Assembly: GCF_009389715.1 (NCBI RefSeq) | Contig: NC_052409.1 | Coordinates: 2,644,001-2,708,000 of the forward strand | Direction of reading: 5' to 3' | DNA: 64,000 bases | Origin: Phoenix dactylifera | Lineage: Eukaryota > Streptophyta > Magnoliopsida > Arecales > Arecaceae | Shown here: positions 35,626 through 47,207 of the stretch, in pieces | How positions within the stretch are numbered: the first letter of the stretch is position 1 | How the letters are laid out: every line of letters begins with the position of its first letter | Program-made: the position numbers and the translations under genes | The notes under the pieces: generated by a model | Database searches by the model: none | What the model saw: only the letters and a program-made list of their open reading frames with translations | Told to the model about the DNA's origin: nothing

Positions 35626-36155
35626 CTCACAAGAGTTGTGCCGGCAAATTCTATCCCTAATTTTTTCTCTCTTTCTTTGGATGGAAGAAGAAGCGAGCTG
35701 AATATATAGTCGCAGTTAAGCTGGTCTCCGATAGGTCCGGTTCGATATTTCTCTTTTTTTCAACTTTCTCTAAAGAAATGTATATCTTAACAAAAACGCA
35801 GCGGGAATGGACCAGAGATGGAAATGGAACGGAAGGCTTGACCCCAACGTCACGCACCAACAAGAGAGAGAAACACCATCACCACCACCAGCACGATATA
35901 TCAAAATCACATCACTTCTGCCAGCAAAAAAAAAAATCACATCACTTTTGACCTGACAGTGGTAATTATATCTCATGGAGATTTCAACGTACACCAACCT
36001 CACTTCCACCCACCCCCACCTCTTCTTTCTCCACTGTAGAATCTTCAGTCTTAGACTTGCGTCTCCTGCTCGCCCTCTGCTTCTGTCTTTCCATCCGTAG
36101 CCTCCACTCCACTCCCGTCCCTCCTACGCCGACTAATATTCTTCCAATCTCTTCA

Positions 36156-36161
36156 TATATA
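36156..36161 (+). promoter_or_regulatory. TATA-like box of the WOX gene
   Basis: TATATA lies 213 bases upstream of the start codon in a CT-rich promoter. It would place the transcription start at about 36185-36190. Confidence 0.45.
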
Positions 36162-36323
36162 GCAACAAAGAACGTACTTTAAGGAAGGGAGAGAGAGTCC
36201 ACGATCTTCGCGTGCCCGCGCGTGCTTTCCTTTCGTGCTGGAGCGCGTCTTCCCTCGTTTCTACTTTCCTTCCATCTCTTCTTCTACTTGCCACTTTTGC
36301 ATACAAAGAGAGAAGGGGAAGAG

Positions 36324-36353
36324 ATGGGAGAGAGAAAGGAGGGATTTTTTTGA
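36324..36353 (+). other. Upstream ORF in the WOX leader
   Basis: ATG at 36324 opens a nine-codon frame (MGERKEGFF) that stops at 36351-36353, only 15 bases before the main ATG at 36369. If the leader begins near the TATA-like box, this frame is in the mRNA and could damp translation. Confidence 0.5.
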
Positions 36354-36368
36354 GTGGGCGAGGGGGGA

Positions 36369-39300
36369 ATGGAGTGGGAGATGGCTTGTGCGGCTAATAA
36401 TAGTGATCAGAGCAACAGGGGAGAGGGGGAGGAGAGGAGGGGAGGAGGGGAAGGGATGACGGACGGGGTGTTGTACATGAAGGTGATGACCGACGAGCAG
36501 ATGGAGGTGCTCCGCCGCCAGATTTCCGTCTACGCCACCATCTGCGAGCAGCTCGTCGAGATGCACAAGGCCGTCACTGCGCAGCAGGACTCCCTCGCAG
36601 GTGCCTCTCCTTCTCCTCCTCCACTCCCGCCCCGACTTCGCAAGATGCGATCTTTTTGGCTTTATCTCTCTCAAATGGGCTTCTTTCGGGCATTTTCATG
36701 GGAAAGGTGGGATCTTTTAAAGTAAGGAGAGATTCTGGGAGAAGCCTCTCTTAATTGGATCCCCTTTTGTTGCCTCTTGTTGGGGTTTTTGGCTGACTGG
36801 TAGTTGTTTGGATTTCATTCCTTGTGTGTTTTGTTCACATTCAGTGCTTTGTTTGTCCGGCTTTTCTTTATTAACTCCTCGTTCTGTTTTGCTCTTTTTT
36901 CATAGATTATGCATGAATTTGTTGCGTGTTGGATGGAGCCGAAGGCTCATTTATTTTTATTGCCTTTATGGAATTTAATGATTTTGTAGCATTCAGAACA
37001 AGTGCTTCGGCAATAGCATTTATTGACGATGCTTGTGCTATAAAATTCTGTTCACTTGATATATAGTTGTAGTGTGACTCCTTTTGGGCTTCATATCAGT
37101 GTAACTGTACATTTATTAAAAATGTCAGGGTTCTGCAGGATTTTTTTCCACAAGGTTTTTGCAGTATTTTTCAAGTTGAGTTATCCAGAGGGATCTGTCT
37201 GTCCATGGTATGGTGGTTTAAATTATCCAGTCTGAAGAAATACTTGGGATGGGAATTTTAGATTGTGCATCCTTTAGTTGCCCTTTAATCTTTGTAGTTA
37301 GATTATCTAGTCATATTATCTGCGAGTTTAGGTTAGTAAAGAGATATACAGAGGACCGGTGCATGTGGAGGACATTCAGTGTCCATCTGAATATGGGCTG
37401 CTCCTTTCTCAGAAACCTGTAATCAGAAAGTAAAACTGAGGATTGCTTTGTGTGGATTTTCCTAAACGAATACCTCTACTTCCCATATTTCTCCAGTAAT
37501 TCTCACTTCTTCTGTTTCCTTTCTGCGAAATTTCGTTCCAAACAGACAGGATAGGTTTGTTGGCTTGGTTGTGGTTTTGTTTGGTCTGAGGCAGAGGTGT
37601 TCGATATCGATGGTCAAGTAAGAGTTGCTATGGATGTTGCTTCCACGTAAAATGGATCTGCAGAAGAGTTTGTTGTGCCAATCAACTATGATGTTGTAAT
37701 TCTTTGTGTTCATTGTTATTCTAAATATCCTTCATGTTCTTAATAATGATATACATATTCGTCATTCTCTGAACTCTTGTTTAGATTTTTGTCACCTGAT
37801 TCTAGAGAAGCCACTGTGCGACTGTAGTTTCTCTTTTTTTCTTAAACTTATATTTTGCCTTGTTACTTCTTTTCCTACCACCAACTTCAAAAATTGTCTA
37901 ATTATTAGATTTGGACCTTGTTCCGTCTTTACTCTGAGACACCGCAGGTAGCAATTAGTGCTTGGATATCTTTAAAAAAAGAGATATTACAGAATGAAGA
38001 GATGCTTTAAGAGAGATTAAGGATGAGTTAGCTGGCAATATCATGGTTACAGTTTTGTTGCTGTCATGAGATGGTTGGAGAACAATGAACCATGCCTATT
38101 GATCATCATGAGACAACTCAAGAACAATGAAAGATGCCTACTTATCACTGAGGCAGTACAATCTTTTAGAGCTGCTACTTTCACAATTATAGCTATCCAT
38201 TTAAAAATTAACACAAGAATGAAACTTTTGCTATATTGGAAATGTTCAAATTGACTGTTACATGCTAAAAGATTGGTAGGAGATCTAGGTCGAAGAAAAT
38301 GAGTTAAGAAGGATACACGAGTGCGGGTTGAAGGAGCCTGAGACAGTAGTTTCAACTTTAAGTATGCAATCATGATAATAGAGCCTTGTCAAAGTCATCC
38401 AACATTTCTTGCAAAATGAAATTTCTCTGTAGAACTATTTTGCTTTAGTACTAGTTAAAAGCTTGGCAATCTTTTAGTTTTTGATTAATATGGATTATCT
38501 ATTTTTCTTGTTAGAGCTATTTTCTTTGTATATGGAATGTATCTTAACTATGTATGCCAACACAAAGGCTACATTAGTGCAACTATGTTCTGCAATCCAA
38601 AGTTCTGAAACACCACTTCCATTCTGCCAAAATGCCCAGATGCATCAGTAATTGCTTACTCCCATCTTTTTTGATTAACCTGTATACAGGACTAGCTCTT
38701 GAACAGCTACATATACTATGTTGGATGAAAGATTGTGATGTCTATCACAATATGTCACAAGATACATCCTGATTTCTATTCTTTTCTGCAATAGCTTATA
38801 TATTGTTCTGGACAATGCTGCAGCATTTAAATAACTCAAATGATCAACCTCCATCTTCCATATATATCATCTGAAAGGAAACTTAGAAAAAAAAATGAGG
38901 CCCCTCGAAGATCCTTGCATGGATGAACAGTTACACTACTTAATTCTACCTGTCTGTAAGAGTAGGCCACCCCTAAAGTTGATGTTCATGAAACTACAAG
39001 CAATATATAGCTACAACTTTAGTTAAGGTCCCTCTCTTTCTTAATGTGATAGATTTTCAAAAATTGATGTCCAGTATTGTGGATTAAGCAGGTTGGTTCC
39101 ATAGGAATACTCTCTTAATTTCCTTTGGCTATTCTCGTTATTTGTTGTTTAGGAATGAGACTGGGGAGACTGTACTGTGATCCTCTGATGACACCTGGGG
39201 GCCACAAGATCACTGCAAGGCAGCGGTGGACTCCAACACCCATGCAGCTACAAATTCTTGAGAGCATATTTGATCAAGGCAATGGGACTCCAAGCAAGCA

Positions 39301-39847
39301 GAAGATAAAAGATGTTACTCTTGAACTGTCACAGCATGGTCAGATCTCTGAAACAAATGTCTATAACTGGTTCCAGAATAGAAGGGCACGGTCAAAGCGG
39401 AAGCAGAGTGCTGCATTACCAAATAATACCGATTCCGAAGTAGAGGCAGATGATGAATCCCCAAGTGAAAAGAAGCCGAAGTCAGAGAAACATACCCATG
39501 AAAGCCTGCCTTCAAGAATAGATGATATCTCCATTCATGGAACACAAATGAACCCTGAGTTGCGTTCTATAGATCTGGAGACCAATCCAAGACAGGGCAT
39601 GTATGCATCAAATGGCATTTCAAGGTCTTATGGCACTTTAGGCCAAATGCCTTTCTATGAGAATGCTCTATCAAACTCAAGTAGGTTTAATCTAATTTAG
39701 TTTTCCTTTAATATTCCACTAGATATCTTTTCAGTCTGCTGATTGATTCTTATCATTGCAGGATTTGATCACTTGATTGGGAAGATGGAAATTCCTCGAA
39801 GTTTTAGTCCTTGTCAACAAGGAGAGAGCTACGACTTGATTGGGTAA
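36369..39847 (+). CDS. WOX8: WUSCHEL-related homeobox protein, WOX13 clade
   Basis: Three exons: 36369-36600, 39153-39680 and 39762-39847; 846 nt encode 281 residues, with GT-AG borders and matching phases. Residues about 36-78 carry the clade-specific block YMKVMTDEQMEVLRRQIS...QDSLAG. This is followed by YCDPLMTPGGHKIT and then the homeodomain at about 100-163 (RQRWTPTPMQLQILESIFDQ ... NVYNWFQNRRARSKRKQ). The GTPSKQKIKD turn is typical of the ancient WOX13 group, and the overall match in memory is to rice WOX8. A tail with acidic and KKPKSEK stretches ends CQQGESYDLIG. WOX13-clade factors bind DNA in the nucleus and act in growth and differentiation; that is family knowledge. ATG 36369 is the first ATG in frame. 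Introns of 2.55 kb and 81 bases separate the exons. There is no WUS box, as expected for this clade. Confidence 0.96.
36601..39152 (+). other. WOX intron 1 (2.55 kb)
   Basis: Donor GTGCCT follows codon GCA-G, and the acceptor TTTAG precedes GAATGAGACTGG. AT-rich with no exon or mobile element recognised. Around 38060-38150 a phrase like AACAATGAA..ATGCCTA occurs twice, a minor local repeat. Confidence 0.8.
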
Positions 39848-42555
39848 CATTCTAGTTTTAGTTTTTGCTGATCGTAGCTTCCACGCTGACAAACTGGTGA
39901 TATTTCAAGGAATGCTAAAAATTGTTTGGAGGATTGTAGTATACGCTCCTCACAGAATACTTTCTACAACGTGCGCATGCATCCTGAGATTCTGAAGACT
40001 TATGACTGTTTGGCATCCTTTGAATAGGTTGCTGATTTACTCTTAATGCAGATCCTAATGGTGAAAAGATCCATTATTAAGATGTAGTCAGTCTTGTTTG
40101 ATTTCGCTGCTACTCTGCTTAAATTATATAGTTATATAACTATGTTCAAGCATGATACTTTGGCACTAAACTTCTACTTTGATGATGGGGGAGCCGCACA
40201 AAGGAAATGAATATTAGAAAATGGAGGTTCGCAATGCCTAGACTGATATACGATCATGCTGAAACTTTCCAAGTTGGAAACCTCCATTCTCATTCCCCCC
40301 CTCCATAGCATCTAAATAGAGCTATTCTCTTAGAAGGTTTTTGGTTCCACAAAGAGTGATATCATGCTCGAATAAAACTCGACAGTTCTCTGTAAAAGTT
40401 ATTTGTCGATTTGAAGGTTTAATGGAGGCAAAATTGGCGGAAGTAACAGAATGGTGAGCAGTCGTGATCATTTGCAAAAGATTGTCCGATCATTCTAGTA
40501 CTCTATTGGCTAGTCATTTTAACATAACAAATCAGTGCAGAATGGCCAAACTGTTCATTAAGTGATCCATTCCACTTACTAGGGCATAAAGATTGCAGAT
40601 ATGCTGCTTCTATCCTATGACAAAAGTGGACGCTGGCAAGCCGTTGGGAGAGCAGACATCCAAATGTCCAAATCTTCACAATCCTTCTCTTATTTTTTTT
40701 ATTTGTTAATTTTTCATATTTGTTGGTATCCGATCTCCCTTTGGATACTAGGAACAACAATGAAAATGTTCTGAAGTGCAAACAGAGACATGTTTAATAG
40801 CAAGTCCATTAGGGATCATGTCAGGAATATCATGTATGCATATATAGGTAATATGAACTGTAACTGTGAGAATAGCACAGACACTAGTAGTAGGGCTTCA
40901 AAAATGTTTGAATTAACTCGATCGAAGACTGCATGATCTAGCACAGTTCTGATGATCTAGTCAAATTGACCAACCATGATGCAGCAGGATGATATCACAA
41001 GCCAAATACTTGAAATGTCTAGATATTGGATGTATTGAAGATTCCAGCAGATGGATCTTGTACAGTCATTTGGAAGTCTCAGGGCAAGGATCTTATCGAA
41101 TACCATAAAAATTGACCTCGTTGTGTAAAGCCAGTAGTCTTAAGATCAAAACAATGAACAGGGGATAACACATAAAACCATATTCCGACCTTTTAGTATT
41201 ACTGTTTATGTCATTAAAATAGTGGACAAGGAACATGTGGATGACATACCAACATCTATTGTACTATTTAACATGAATTCTTGTGTTTGCCCACATTTCT
41301 CAGGGACATGAAATATTTCATTTTTTTCCCAGCTATATTACTTATGTTTAGTATCCTTTTGCAACCAATGATATCATTCAATATCTAGAAGCCTTTCCCA
41401 ACATGAACAACCAGAATAATTTTCATATATGAATGTCTTTCAAACATCACCATTATGTATGTATGTATGTATGTATGTATGTATGTTTTCTATTGCATTC
41501 TTTTATCCATAATTTTTCAGGTCACGTGCTTCGCATATACCATATTTTACTGTCATATATAATTTGTAACTGAATTCTAGCTTCTTTGACAATTTGAGCT
41601 GCCAATCCACATCAATCCACATCCATTATTTACCAGTCTACTCTGCATTATGTCAAAAATTGGTTAAGCTTGTAATATCTCAGGATTACGTACACTATCG
41701 ATTGATTGTGATCGATCAAGCTTACTCAGGCATGCAAATTTGCTAAACTGTAAGGTAGAATGTAAATACATAACCAGAATGTTTTGACTAGAATGTAACA
41801 AGTTATCAACCTGCAGAATTTATAATCTGAAGATGACTTGTGTTGCTGATGAACCTAAGATTCGATTGGAGTATAATATGGACATGCAAAATTTTCACAT
41901 TATCGGCATACTACATTTTGACAGAAAAGCGAAAAATCATTCCCAGGCAATGCATTCTTGCATTAATGTGCTGTCACCATCTTGATGATCCGATGACAGC
42001 TGATTTCATTTAGGTAAACCTAGCTGCTTGGTGGAGCAAATGATAAAATAAAACACCACCAAACAGAGGGGGAAATAGACATCTATTTCTATAGATGATC
42101 AATGACCAACTAATTTTGTTGAATCCTCAGACTCAGGCTTGTTTATTTCTCAATCTCTGTCCAAGCTGAGCTCCAGCTAGGAACACTAGCACAGGCAGGA
42201 GCATAGCATGGACAGGGACTAAAAAAGGCACTTACACATCTATCAAATTCAAAAGATCTTATTAAACGAACATCATATCATTGCATCCAAAGTCTGTATG
42301 TTATTCACTCTTCAGCTCACTCATTGAATAGAAACAATGTCAGTCTCTCACCATGCTTACCAGAAAACAAAAATAAAAAGCATCACAGCATGTCAATTAC
42401 CGTTCTTGCTGACTGATAACTACGGCAGTATATAAGAAAAATGTTTGCTCGTGTCATATCCACATTAGTCAGCATTAAGGAGAACCTACATATATCAAAT
42501 AACCAAAATAAGTCATCTTTATTTTCAAATCGCTCCATAGAAAACGTTCACCAAA
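39848..42555. other. WOX 3' UTR and gene-free interval
   Basis: The start is the WOX 3' UTR. The rest shows no supported gene. A (TATG)n microsatellite of about eight units lies at 41454-41485. Confidence 0.55.
41454..41485. repeat. (TATG)n microsatellite
   Basis: About eight uninterrupted TATG units. Confidence 0.95.
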
Positions 42556-42559
42556 TTAT

Positions 42560-42745
42560 ATGAAATTACCTTACTTTTCTGGTAATGCATCTATGTTAAA
42601 CAGCCCTAGTATAGATATATCTACTGGAGTCGGAGTACAGAAGATCTCGAAGCTGCATGGGAACACAGGAGATGGAGTCCTGGAGAGTAGAATCCGTGTG
42701 ATTAGCAACATGGGAAGCTATCCAATTCAGAATGTTGGATGAGTG
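42560..42745 (-). mobile_element. Decayed LINE RNase H tail, minus strand
   Basis: Minus-strand translation gives NWIASHVANHTDSTL followed by LRDLLYSDSSRYIYTRAV and a stop. This parallels DWVASYVARHSRDFTW ... CTHVRVI of the copy at 32383. The poly(A) tail and target duplications are no longer visible, so this is an old copy. Confidence 0.65.
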
Positions 42746-43209
42746 AGAACAGTGCAGAGGGGGGCAAGTAAAAATCCTTCATACACAACCACCTTCTTCA
42801 GTCTTCAAGTCCCCGGTCTCTGGGAAGACTCTCAGTCAAACATGAAATCAAAGGTCTATGTTGCAGGACGTTTGCCAAATAGGCATTTGATGATGAAGTC
42901 AATGAACAATTAACAAGAAAATTGTTCTTAGCATCCCTAGTGGGTTCTTGCAGATTGAACAACGGATGCGCAGTTTATCAGGGACTGATCAGATGAGAAA
43001 GCTGACAAACGACAGCTATTCTCAGCAAACAGTCATTGATTTCTGATACTTGGATCCTGGACAATTGTTTGCAAATGTTGATTAAGATCTTTGAACAATG
43101 TTTCTGGATGTATTCCTGCTGTTGACCCTGTCAACATGGCAGCTACATTCTGCTTCAGGATAGCTTAAGCGACCTGCCTTGTGCACAGCTGCTCAGCTGT
43201 GAATACTGT

Positions 43210-43616
43210 GACGGATTTTTGATTCATCAGTAATGACCGCTGAGCTTAAAGCGGCTTGAAAGGGTGTCTCTTTTGCGAGGCGGATACGGGGCATGGGTCG
43301 CCTCCTCCTCAAGAGGGATTCGACCATGGTGATTGGGTGAATCCAGAAACGGGGGTGCTCAGTCGAGGATCGGCTGTTGCTCCACGATATTCGCAAGGCA
43401 CTGGGGGAGGCTGACTCCTATCAGGCCACGCACATATATCGAGAGGCGAACGGTGCTGCAAATTGGATTGCTTCCTTTGCGTTTCAATATTCTGGAGGTT
43501 TCTTCTGGATAGACCACGAGGCTGTGCCTATGCCTTTACGCAGTATTTGTTTTCTGATTTTGTTAGATGTATCCACACCTGTATGGTGTGAGCCGCCGAT
43601 GTACCAAAAAAAATAA
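43210..43616 (+). mobile_element. LINE RNase H tail with poly(A) remnant, plus strand
   Basis: Plus-strand translation gives MTAELKAA, KGVSFARRIRGMGRLLLKRD, LLLHDIRKALGEADSY, THIYREANGAANWIASFAF and QYSGGFFW. This is the RNase H-like end of a plant LINE. At least two in-frame TGA codons are present (near 43249 and 43336), and Asn replaces the late Asp (GAANW). An A-rich tail (AAAAAAAATAAAAA) follows at 43605-43618. Not a host gene. Confidence 0.85.
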
Positions 43617-43618
43617 AA

Positions 43619-44975
43619 ACGTTAGATTCTTCTTTTCTAGCTGTGGGAATTTATACTCATATTTAAAGATGATTCATGGTCCCAACTGCAGAGGTATATA
43701 TACTGGCTTTCCGGAGGTATCCGCTAAATGCCTGTGCACCTTCAGTAAAGTGTGCGTTTGCAGCTGTAGTTGAGAGTGAAAAAGATGGTCCATCTAGTGA
43801 TTGGTTGCAGTAATTAACTGCTGCTGAGTATGAGCTTTTATCCTCCAAAAAGTCTCAGGGACTGGCAATTTGATCCTCCATTGCATTTGTTTTCGGCAAC
43901 CAGGGATTGATGCAAAATGTTTTCTGATAACTCGACAGAAATTATGTCCGAATATTTGTAAATGAGATAACTTGGAGGGTCATTTGTCCACTAGGGCACC
44001 AAGCAACATGTACTATGAAACTCTTTCATTTTCAGAAAAAATAACAATTTTTTAGAACTTTGGGCAGCAAAATTTTATCATTTTAAAAAATAAAAAATAA
44101 AAGCAAAGAATGATAGAATTTTTGTGCTAATGCTGTCTCCAGTGTTAATCTCTGTCCGATTTTCCACTGTTTTTACAGAAAAGTAAATATACAAAAACAA
44201 TAACAATACTAAATCTTGGATGCTTTTATCTATGACCTTAGAAGTACGGTAGAGTCTCCGTATAATAAAGAATCTTATGGAATGATCGTTTGTATTTTTT
44301 AAATTAAATTTGAGACTATAGTTCATATTTCCGCATGACAATCAGGCCTGCCATGAAAATGTAAGAAATGAGGTGTTATTAGTAAACCTTTAACAATCAT
44401 TAACTATTTTCATATCTATCTTTTCATATATCTCCTATCATATTTAATAAAAACTTTCAGACAATCGTGGTTTATTAGTATATAATAAAACTAAGATTTG
44501 AGTGAAGAGATAAAAATTAAGTAGGGTTGATTCTGAGTTGGACTTGGGCATAAAACATCAAATTTTAAATAAGTGCGGCGAAAATTCTGATTAAAAATGA
44601 ATATGATTTAGGTTCGAGGCCTGGTCTATGATCAGTCTTAGAATTGAGTGAGTAGGTGGTGTTGCAAAAAATAAAGAATTAGAAGGAATCTCAATATTTT
44701 AGAATTTGAAAGAATTAAAAAGGCTACTAATGAAAATTTATTGAAATAACTTTTTTGGTAGATACTTAAATAAGCTTTTATTTTTTCCGTGGCACATATT
44801 AAATACTTATGTATTAACAAAAGCTGTAAAACAATTGTTAAATTAGTTTTTAAAACAAATAAACATGCTGTTAGCCCAGTGGCCCCTAAAATTTGACATA
44901 TTATGTTTAATAATTTTATCTTTTATATTTCTATACCATGACCTAAAAATCATTCTGAGATTTTACGGGCTAGTT
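43619..44975. other. AT-rich gene-free interval
   Basis: Nothing identifiable; strongly AT-rich from about 44040 onward. Confidence 0.5.
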
Positions 44976-44979
44976 TCAT

Positions 44980-45284
44980 CGTCCTAAAGGGAACTTGGCA
45001 ACGATCATCAGTTAGATCCGAAAGGCTCTAGGAGTAATGGTTGCGCCCACTCTTTGCTCCGAGATATCTGGACAATGATGAAGGATGAAGGGCCTTTCAG
45101 ACCAAATATATTTTCCGTGAAGCTAATGAAGCTGCGGACTAGGTGACTGCTTATATAGCTAGTCACTCGGTAGTATTTTATGGGCTAGACAGAAAGAATT
45201 GCTTCTGATATTTTGAAGTATTTTATTTTTTAATTTTATTTGGTGCATCTGTATATGTTATGTATGATCATTAAAAAAAAAAAA
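44980..45284 (+). mobile_element. Old LINE RNase H tail, plus strand
   Basis: The readable core is AFQTKYIFREANEAAD, a stop, then VTAYIASHSVVFYG. This corresponds to the REANRAADWVASYVARHS region of better-kept copies. An AT-rich 3' UTR and a poly(A) run at 45272-45284 follow. AGTTTC occurs at about 44972 and again at about 45284, which may be what remains of a target duplication. Several stops show it is old. Confidence 0.75.
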
Positions 45285-45520
45285 GTTTCCAAGATCAGTA
45301 CATGGCAAGGACAAATCTTGCAAGAATGGAAAACGTAATAAAAAGGAATAATGTCTGCTATATTCTGTCAACGGCTCGGGTCGTCACTGTTTCATTCTCT
45401 TGACAATGAATCCAACCGTTGGATTCTTTACACGTGGCATTCGGAGTGCTCACCCCCGCCCCAGGGGTATTTTGGTAGTTCGAGGATTACCGGGGAAAAC
45501 GGCCCTGGTGGATGACATTC

Positions 45521-45528
45521 TATAAATA
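45521..45528 (+). promoter_or_regulatory. TATA box of the 349-residue gene
   Basis: TATAAATA lies about 30 bases before a CT microsatellite leader (45556-45572). A G-box, CACGTGG, lies about 90 bases further upstream near 45431. Confidence 0.55.
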
Positions 45529-45685
45529 AATAAACATAAAGAAATGAGATAAATGCTCTCTCTCTCTCTCTCATGGGTTTTGGGGATCCTTCTGTCTTGC
45601 TTCCGAGAAAAATTCCATCTTTGGTCGGAGCGCCTCATCGAATTCCCGAGAGGGAAACCCTAATCCACCCTGATCGCGAAGCGAG

Positions 45686-45958
45686 GTAGGGATTTCGATC
45701 CTTCTATTCTATGGCTATCTCGGTCGGTTGGTTTGATCTCATGGTCACTTAATTATGTTTCGATACTCGGGAGAATTCCTTAATCCATCTCGAACTCTGA
45801 ATTCTGGATTTAATTTGACTGCTTTTACCTTTAAATTGGTGTTTTATCGTAAATTTGCAAGAATTTGTCAGCAAGTTGGAATCTTGTCACCTTGTTTTGT
45901 TTATAAGCTCTCTGAAATGGCTTTCGTTTGTGGTTTTTGATCGCTGAATTCTTCCCAG
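45686..45958 (+). other. Probable 5' UTR intron of the 349-residue gene
   Basis: GCGAG is followed by the donor GTAGGG, and TTCTTCCCAG ends at 45958. The upstream leader carries the telo-box AAACCCTAA at 45655-45663. It is predicted from consensus sites only. Confidence 0.5.
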
Positions 45959-46157
45959 AACTTTATGGAATTTGAAGGGTGGGTTCCAAGAACTGAATAC
46001 TGATAGTGGAAATTGGAAAGCTAATTCCTTGACAATTCCGAAGGTTGTTTTGATGGGCTGAAAGAATTCATCATTTGAGGTCAATAAGGTCGAATTTGAT
46101 ACCGCAAGCTGATTCCAGAATTCGAATACATAAGTAGTGGATTCTGAAGGGTATTGA

Positions 46158-47207
46158 ATGGATTCTTTTGATCTCAACACCCGCTTGCCTCCTCGGAAGC
46201 GACTACTTGCCGGGCTAAAGAAGGAGGTCTGTGATTGTGATTTCTTGTTTCCTTTTCCTTTCATTTCTAGTGATCTCAGTGCCCGTCTCCGTGATATTAT
46301 CAACTCGGCCACTTCTTCGCCAGATGAGATCATTGAGGCGATCAAGTCAGTAGCTTTGGCCACTGCTGAGGTTGCTGCTGCTGCAAGAGCTACTGCAATG
46401 GAAAAAGCGGCTGCAGCTGTGAAGGCCAAGACTGCTGCCAAGAATGCCTTAGGGTTACTAGATTATATTTCAAGGAGTGAAACTGCCCGAAAGGGTTGCC
46501 CGGCCAAAACCAAAGCACGAAAGAAACACGTGGCAGTCAAGCTCTTGTATAGGATTAAACAGCCTGCAGGGAGCCAAGAAACTGATGAAGAATTGGCCCG
46601 GAGGTTGCATCGAGCTATGAACAGTTCCCCAAGAATTTCATGCAATAAACAGAAGAAGCTTTGTGGTTCTGGGAAAGAGGAGGTTCCTAAGGGTAGTGCT
46701 GTGTCCAATGGAAACTCAACTGCTTCATGTGATAAAGTTGTTCAGTTCAATAATGGACATTCTGTAGATAACTTGGAGGAAAAGATTGTGGTGTGTTCCA
46801 AAAATGACCTTTTTGAGAGGGAAGAGGATGAATCTGGCTGTTCTTTAGAAAAGCATCATCATCGGTCTATGGATAAAGGAAGTTCTGGTGGTAAAAAAGT
46901 GAAAATTAAGCAAAAGAAATTGCCTTTAAGTCAATGTAATGCCAGGGATCAGGGAGAATCCAAAGAGGCTCCGAGCTTTGTGGATCATTCAGTGACTGAG
47001 GAATCTGAGTTGGATCATGTAGAAAGACACTCATCATTCAACAATGCAAAACAGTCTGATGATGGGCAGTTCTCGATGATAATTACATCAACATGGAAAT
47101 GCAAGAAGCTCAAGATGTCGCAGTGTTCTTCTGATAGCAAGATCTTGCATGCTCTATGTTCAAATCCTTCACCTACTAAGCCCTCTGGTATGGTTAAAGT
47201 TGATTAG
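46158..47207 (+). CDS. Plant protein of unknown function, probably nuclear (349 residues)
   Basis: A single uninterrupted coding exon. I do not recognise a named family. The protein opens with DLNTRLPPRKRLLAGLKKE. Residues about 55-105 form an alanine-rich, probably helical stretch (SVALATAEVAAAARATAMEK and on to AAKNALGLLDYIS). A basic cluster follows at about 115-132 (PAKTKARKKHVAVKLLYR), then DEELARRLHRAMNSSPRIS at about 143-161. The remainder is polar and low in order, with further lysine clusters such as GGKKVKIKQKK. There is no signal peptide or membrane segment. Basic clusters and composition suggest a nuclear protein; this is inference. Two ordered blocks in a disordered background, with normal plant codon use, argue that it is a real gene. 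The start is the first ATG of the frame. Confidence 0.82.
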   Translation: MDSFDLNTRLPPRKRLLAGLKKEVCDCDFLFPFPFISSDLSARLRDIINSATSSPDEIIEAIKSVALATAEVAAAARATAMEKAAAAVKAKTAAKNALGLLDYISRSETARKGCPAKTKARKKHVAVKLLYRIKQPAGSQETDEELARRLHRAMNSSPRISCNKQKKLCGSGKEEVPKGSAVSNGNSTASCDKVVQFNNGHSVDNLEEKIVVCSKNDLFEREEDESGCSLEKHHHRSMDKGSSGGKKVKIKQKKLPLSQCNARDQGESKEAPSFVDHSVTEESELDHVERHSSFNNAKQSDDGQFSMIITSTWKCKKLKMSQCSSDSKILHALCSNPSPTKPSGMVKVD

